Shown here: piece after piece, positions 5,015-8,357 of the stretch
How positions within the stretch are numbered: position 1 is the first letter of the stretch
How the letters are laid out: each line of letters begins with the position of its first letter
Assembly (NCBI GenBank): GCA_938023515.1
Contig: CALJDR010000056.1
Span: forward strand, 1-8,357
DNA from: an uncultured Flavobacteriales bacterium
GTDB taxonomy: Bacteria; Bacteroidota; Bacteroidia; Flavobacteriales; UBA1820
DNA length: 8,357 nucleotides
Direction of reading: 5' to 3'
Notes under the pieces: model-generated
Told to the model about the DNA's origin: nothing
Database searches by the model: none
The model's input: only the letters and a program-made list of their open reading frames with translations
Program-made: the position numbers and the translations under genes

Positions 5015-6937
5015 ATGCTGTTAGGACAAAACAACAATTCTTCGAGTAATTCCAGTTCAACCTGGGTATTTTTACTTTTAGCCGTCCTTTTCGTAGGGTA
5101 TATGTGGATCACCGCCCCTTCGGCGGAAGAACAGGCGGCCAAACAGGCCGAAGCCGAACGGATTGCTGCCCAACAGGCTTCGCAGGAAGTCCAGCAGGAG
5201 ACTGCTACGGCAGACCTGAACGAGCTTATCACGGCGGCAGCCGGCGATACGATCATACCACCGGCGCTTACCGAACGCTATGGGGCGTTTGCGTATTCTA
5301 CGTTGCTTCCTTCTGCGTCCGACGGCGGGAAAACGACCACGATAGAGAATGCTTTGCTGCGCATCACGGTATCCAACCTCGGGGGTGTTCCTTCGGAGGT
5401 GACCCTGCTCAACCCGGCGTATAAAACCTACTGGAAAACCCCGCTGAGCCTTATCAAGGACGGCAACGCCCACCTGAATATGACGTTCCAGACGGCGGAC
5501 GGCAAGCTCATCAATACGGCCGAGATGTATTTCGAGCCATCGGTGGAGCACAAGGGCGATACGACCATCCTGTCGATGCGCCTGAAAGCTTCGGCGGATG
5601 CCTACCTGGAATACCGCTATACGTTGCTTCCGGACGAATACATGCTGGACTATACGGTATCGTCCAAAGGCTTGTCTTCGGTGCTCAAGAGCGGACAAAC
5701 CCCGATCGTAGACTGGAGCATAAAGGCTTTTCACACCGAAAAAGGGCTTAAGTATGAAAACCAGTATACCTATCTGTCGTACGCATACGGCGCGAAAGAT
5801 AAAGTAGACCATCTCTCGGCCGGCGGTTCGGACGAAGAGACGATAGGGGATGCAGCATGGTTCGCGTTCAAGCAACAGTATTTTTCGACGATCCTCATCC
5901 CGCAGGACGGCCTTCACAAGGCTACTTTTACCTCCTCGATGGAGCAGGATACTGTTTATACCAAGAATTTCTCGGCCAATATGGCCCTTGCCCAGCAGAA
6001 CGGCGATTTCAATATCCCGATGAAACTGTATTTCGGGCCCAACCGTTTCCATACACTCGATAAATACGGGGACAACATTTCCGATCTGATTCCGTTAGGT
6101 TGGGGGATATTCGGCTGGATCAACCGCTGGTTGGTCATCCCGATGTTCGACCTGCTGTTCTATAACTGGCATATGAGCATGGGGGTAGTGATCCTGATCA
6201 TGACGCTCGTCATCAAGTTGATCCTGTCGTTCTTTACCTATTCCGGCTATAAATCCTCGGCGAAAATGCGGCTCCTCAAGCCGGAAATGGAAGCCATCAA
6301 CGAGCAGTATAAGAATGCCGACCCGGCTAAAAAGCAACAGGCGGTTATGGACCTGTATTCCAAGGCCGGGGTGAACCCGCTGGCCGGATGTCTGCCGCTG
6401 CTGCTCCAAATGCCGTTCCTTATCGCGATGTACCGGTTCTTCCCGGCCTCCATCGAACTTCGGGGACAGCACTTCCTGTGGGCGGACGACCTTTCGGCTT
6501 ACGATTCGGTTCTCACGCTTCCGTTCGATATTCCGTTGTACGGTGCCCATGTGAGCCTGTTTGCGCTCCTAATGGCTATTACGCTGCTCATCAACACCAA
6601 GATGACCGGCGGTATGGATCAGCCGCAGCAACCGGGAATGCCGAATATGAAGTTCCTGATGTACCTCATGCCGGTGATGATGCTTCTGTGGTTCAACTCG
6701 GCCGCATCGGGCCTGTCGTACTACTATACGCTCTCGACCCTTATCAGTATCGTACAGATATGGGTGATCCGTAAGTACATCATCAACGAGAAGAAACTCC
6801 ACGCCAAGATACAGGAGAACAAACAGAACGCCAAAACGCGCGGGCCTTCCAAATGGCAGCGCAAGATGGACGATATGATGAAACAGGCCGAAGACCAGCG
6901 CAACCGCCAGCAGCGCCGCTCTATGGGCAAAAAATAA
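5015..6937 (+). CDS. yidC: Membrane protein insertase YidC (Oxa1 family, long Gram-negative type)
   Basis: This 640-residue inner membrane protein inserts and folds membrane proteins, alone or with SecYEG. Order of parts: an Asn/Ser-rich N-terminus (6-16), first span (about 17-33), an Ala/Glu/Gln-rich probable coiled coil (about 37-62), a large periplasmic beta domain (about 80-355), then the conserved insertase core with spans near 363-383, 389-408, 459-480, 512-528, 546-565 and 570-592, and a strongly basic tail (593-640). The hydrophilic-groove charge equivalent to E. coli Arg366 is Lys401 (LVIKLIL), before the family motif SSAKMRLLKPEMEAINEQY in the cytoplasmic C1 loop; NPLAGCLPLLLQMPFLIAMY is also typical. 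Lys at this position is, as I recall, usual in this phylum. ATG 5015 is 31 bp after pyrG, without a promoter box between them, and the tail resembles the rRNA-binding tails of other insertases. A strong terminator follows 16 bp after the stop. Confidence 0.97.
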   Translation: MLLGQNNNSSSNSSSTWVFLLLAVLFVGYMWITAPSAEEQAAKQAEAERIAAQQASQEVQQETATADLNELITAAAGDTIIPPALTERYGAFAYSTLLPSASDGGKTTTIENALLRITVSNLGGVPSEVTLLNPAYKTYWKTPLSLIKDGNAHLNMTFQTADGKLINTAEMYFEPSVEHKGDTTILSMRLKASADAYLEYRYTLLPDEYMLDYTVSSKGLSSVLKSGQTPIVDWSIKAFHTEKGLKYENQYTYLSYAYGAKDKVDHLSAGGSDEETIGDAAWFAFKQQYFSTILIPQDGLHKATFTSSMEQDTVYTKNFSANMALAQQNGDFNIPMKLYFGPNRFHTLDKYGDNISDLIPLGWGIFGWINRWLVIPMFDLLFYNWHMSMGVVILIMTLVIKLILSFFTYSGYKSSAKMRLLKPEMEAINEQYKNADPAKKQQAVMDLYSKAGVNPLAGCLPLLLQMPFLIAMYRFFPASIELRGQHFLWADDLSAYDSVLTLPFDIPLYGAHVSLFALLMAITLLINTKMTGGMDQPQQPGMPNMKFLMYLMPVMMLLWFNSAASGLSYYYTLSTLISIVQIWVIRKYIINEKKLHAKIQENKQNAKTRGPSKWQRKMDDMMKQAEDQRNRQQRRSMGKK

Positions 6938-6953
6938 AGTTCGTCAGAAGATA

Positions 6954-6987
6954 AAAAACAGGCCGCATAACAGCGGCCTGTTTTTTT
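6954..6987 (+). terminator. Intrinsic terminator after yidC
   Basis: ACAGGCCGC (6958-6966) and GCGGCCTGT (6973-6981) form a perfect 9-bp GC-rich stem with a 6-nt loop (ATAACA), followed by a run of seven T (6981-6987). The run of A before the stem (6953-6958) pairs with the T run and would extend the stem; it also gives the mirror-image structure for minus-strand transcripts, though no minus-strand gene ends here. It lies 16 bp after the yidC stop codon and closes the pyrG-yidC unit. Confidence 0.93.
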
Positions 6988-7042
6988 GTGGTTGTAAATC
7001 AAGAAACAGCCAATGAGTAAACCGCATTTGCGCGCTTTTTCG

Positions 7043-7050
7043 TATCTTTG
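7043..7050 (+). promoter_or_regulatory. Bacteroidetes -7 promoter element (TATCTTTG) for typA
   Basis: TATCTTTG matches TAnnTTTG exactly and ends 24 bp before the typA start codon, the same distance as at pyrG. It follows the yidC terminator, so typA has its own promoter. A TTTG at 7027-7030 is only 12 bp upstream, too close to serve as a standard -33 element. Confidence 0.68.
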
Positions 7051-7074
7051 TGCCCTTAAATAAAACGAAGGGAA

Positions 7075-8357
<1,283 letters not shown>

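Noticed and set aside
5078..6052. A 324-codon open frame antisense to the periplasmic part of yidC
   Set aside because: It is Arg/Gly/Val-rich with no motif, signal peptide or promoter, opposite a well-supported gene.
7027..7030. TTTG as a -33 element for typA
   Set aside because: Only 12 bp separate it from the -7 box, shorter than the roughly 19-21 bp spacing of Bacteroidetes promoters.

Overview
The window reads as ordinary chromosome of a member of Bacteroidota, most likely order Bacteroidales (a Rikenellaceae/Alistipes-type genome is possible, but this is inference). Reasons: GC content near one half; short A/T-rich leaders without clear Shine-Dalgarno sequences; three perfect copies of the Bacteroidetes -7 promoter element TAnnTTTG placed just upstream of genes; secreted C1B cysteine peptidases of the type common in this phylum; and the pyrG-yidC gene pair.

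Left part (1-1560, minus strand): two tandem paralogous genes for exported papain-like (C1B, aminopeptidase C/bleomycin hydrolase-like) peptidases. The first transcribed copy (1560 to 358) is complete, with Gln, Cys, His and Asn active-site residues visible. The second (311 to beyond the left edge) is cut by the window and shows only the signal peptide and the catalytic Cys region. A 178-bp divergent intergenic region (1561-1738) separates them from the plus-strand genes.

Middle part (1739-3265, plus): a MacB/FtsX-type ABC transporter permease, followed 15 bp later by a 91-residue membrane protein of unknown function. No ATPase or membrane fusion partner is encoded nearby. A hairpin and a GC-rich palindrome lie between this unit and pyrG.

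Right part (3355-8357, plus): pyrG (CTP synthase) and, 31 bp on, yidC (membrane protein insertase) form a probable operon that ends at a strong intrinsic terminator (6954-6987). After it comes a separate promoter and typA/bipA, a ribosome-associated translational GTPase, truncated by the right edge after 427 codons. These are housekeeping functions: nucleotide synthesis, membrane protein insertion and ribosome assembly/stress translation.

I see no RNA genes, insertion sequences, CRISPR arrays, prophage or defence genes. I do not find a clearly novel system. The points most worth a second look are the tandem peptidase pair with its divergent catalytic-site neighbour, and the orphan permease paired with a small membrane protein.
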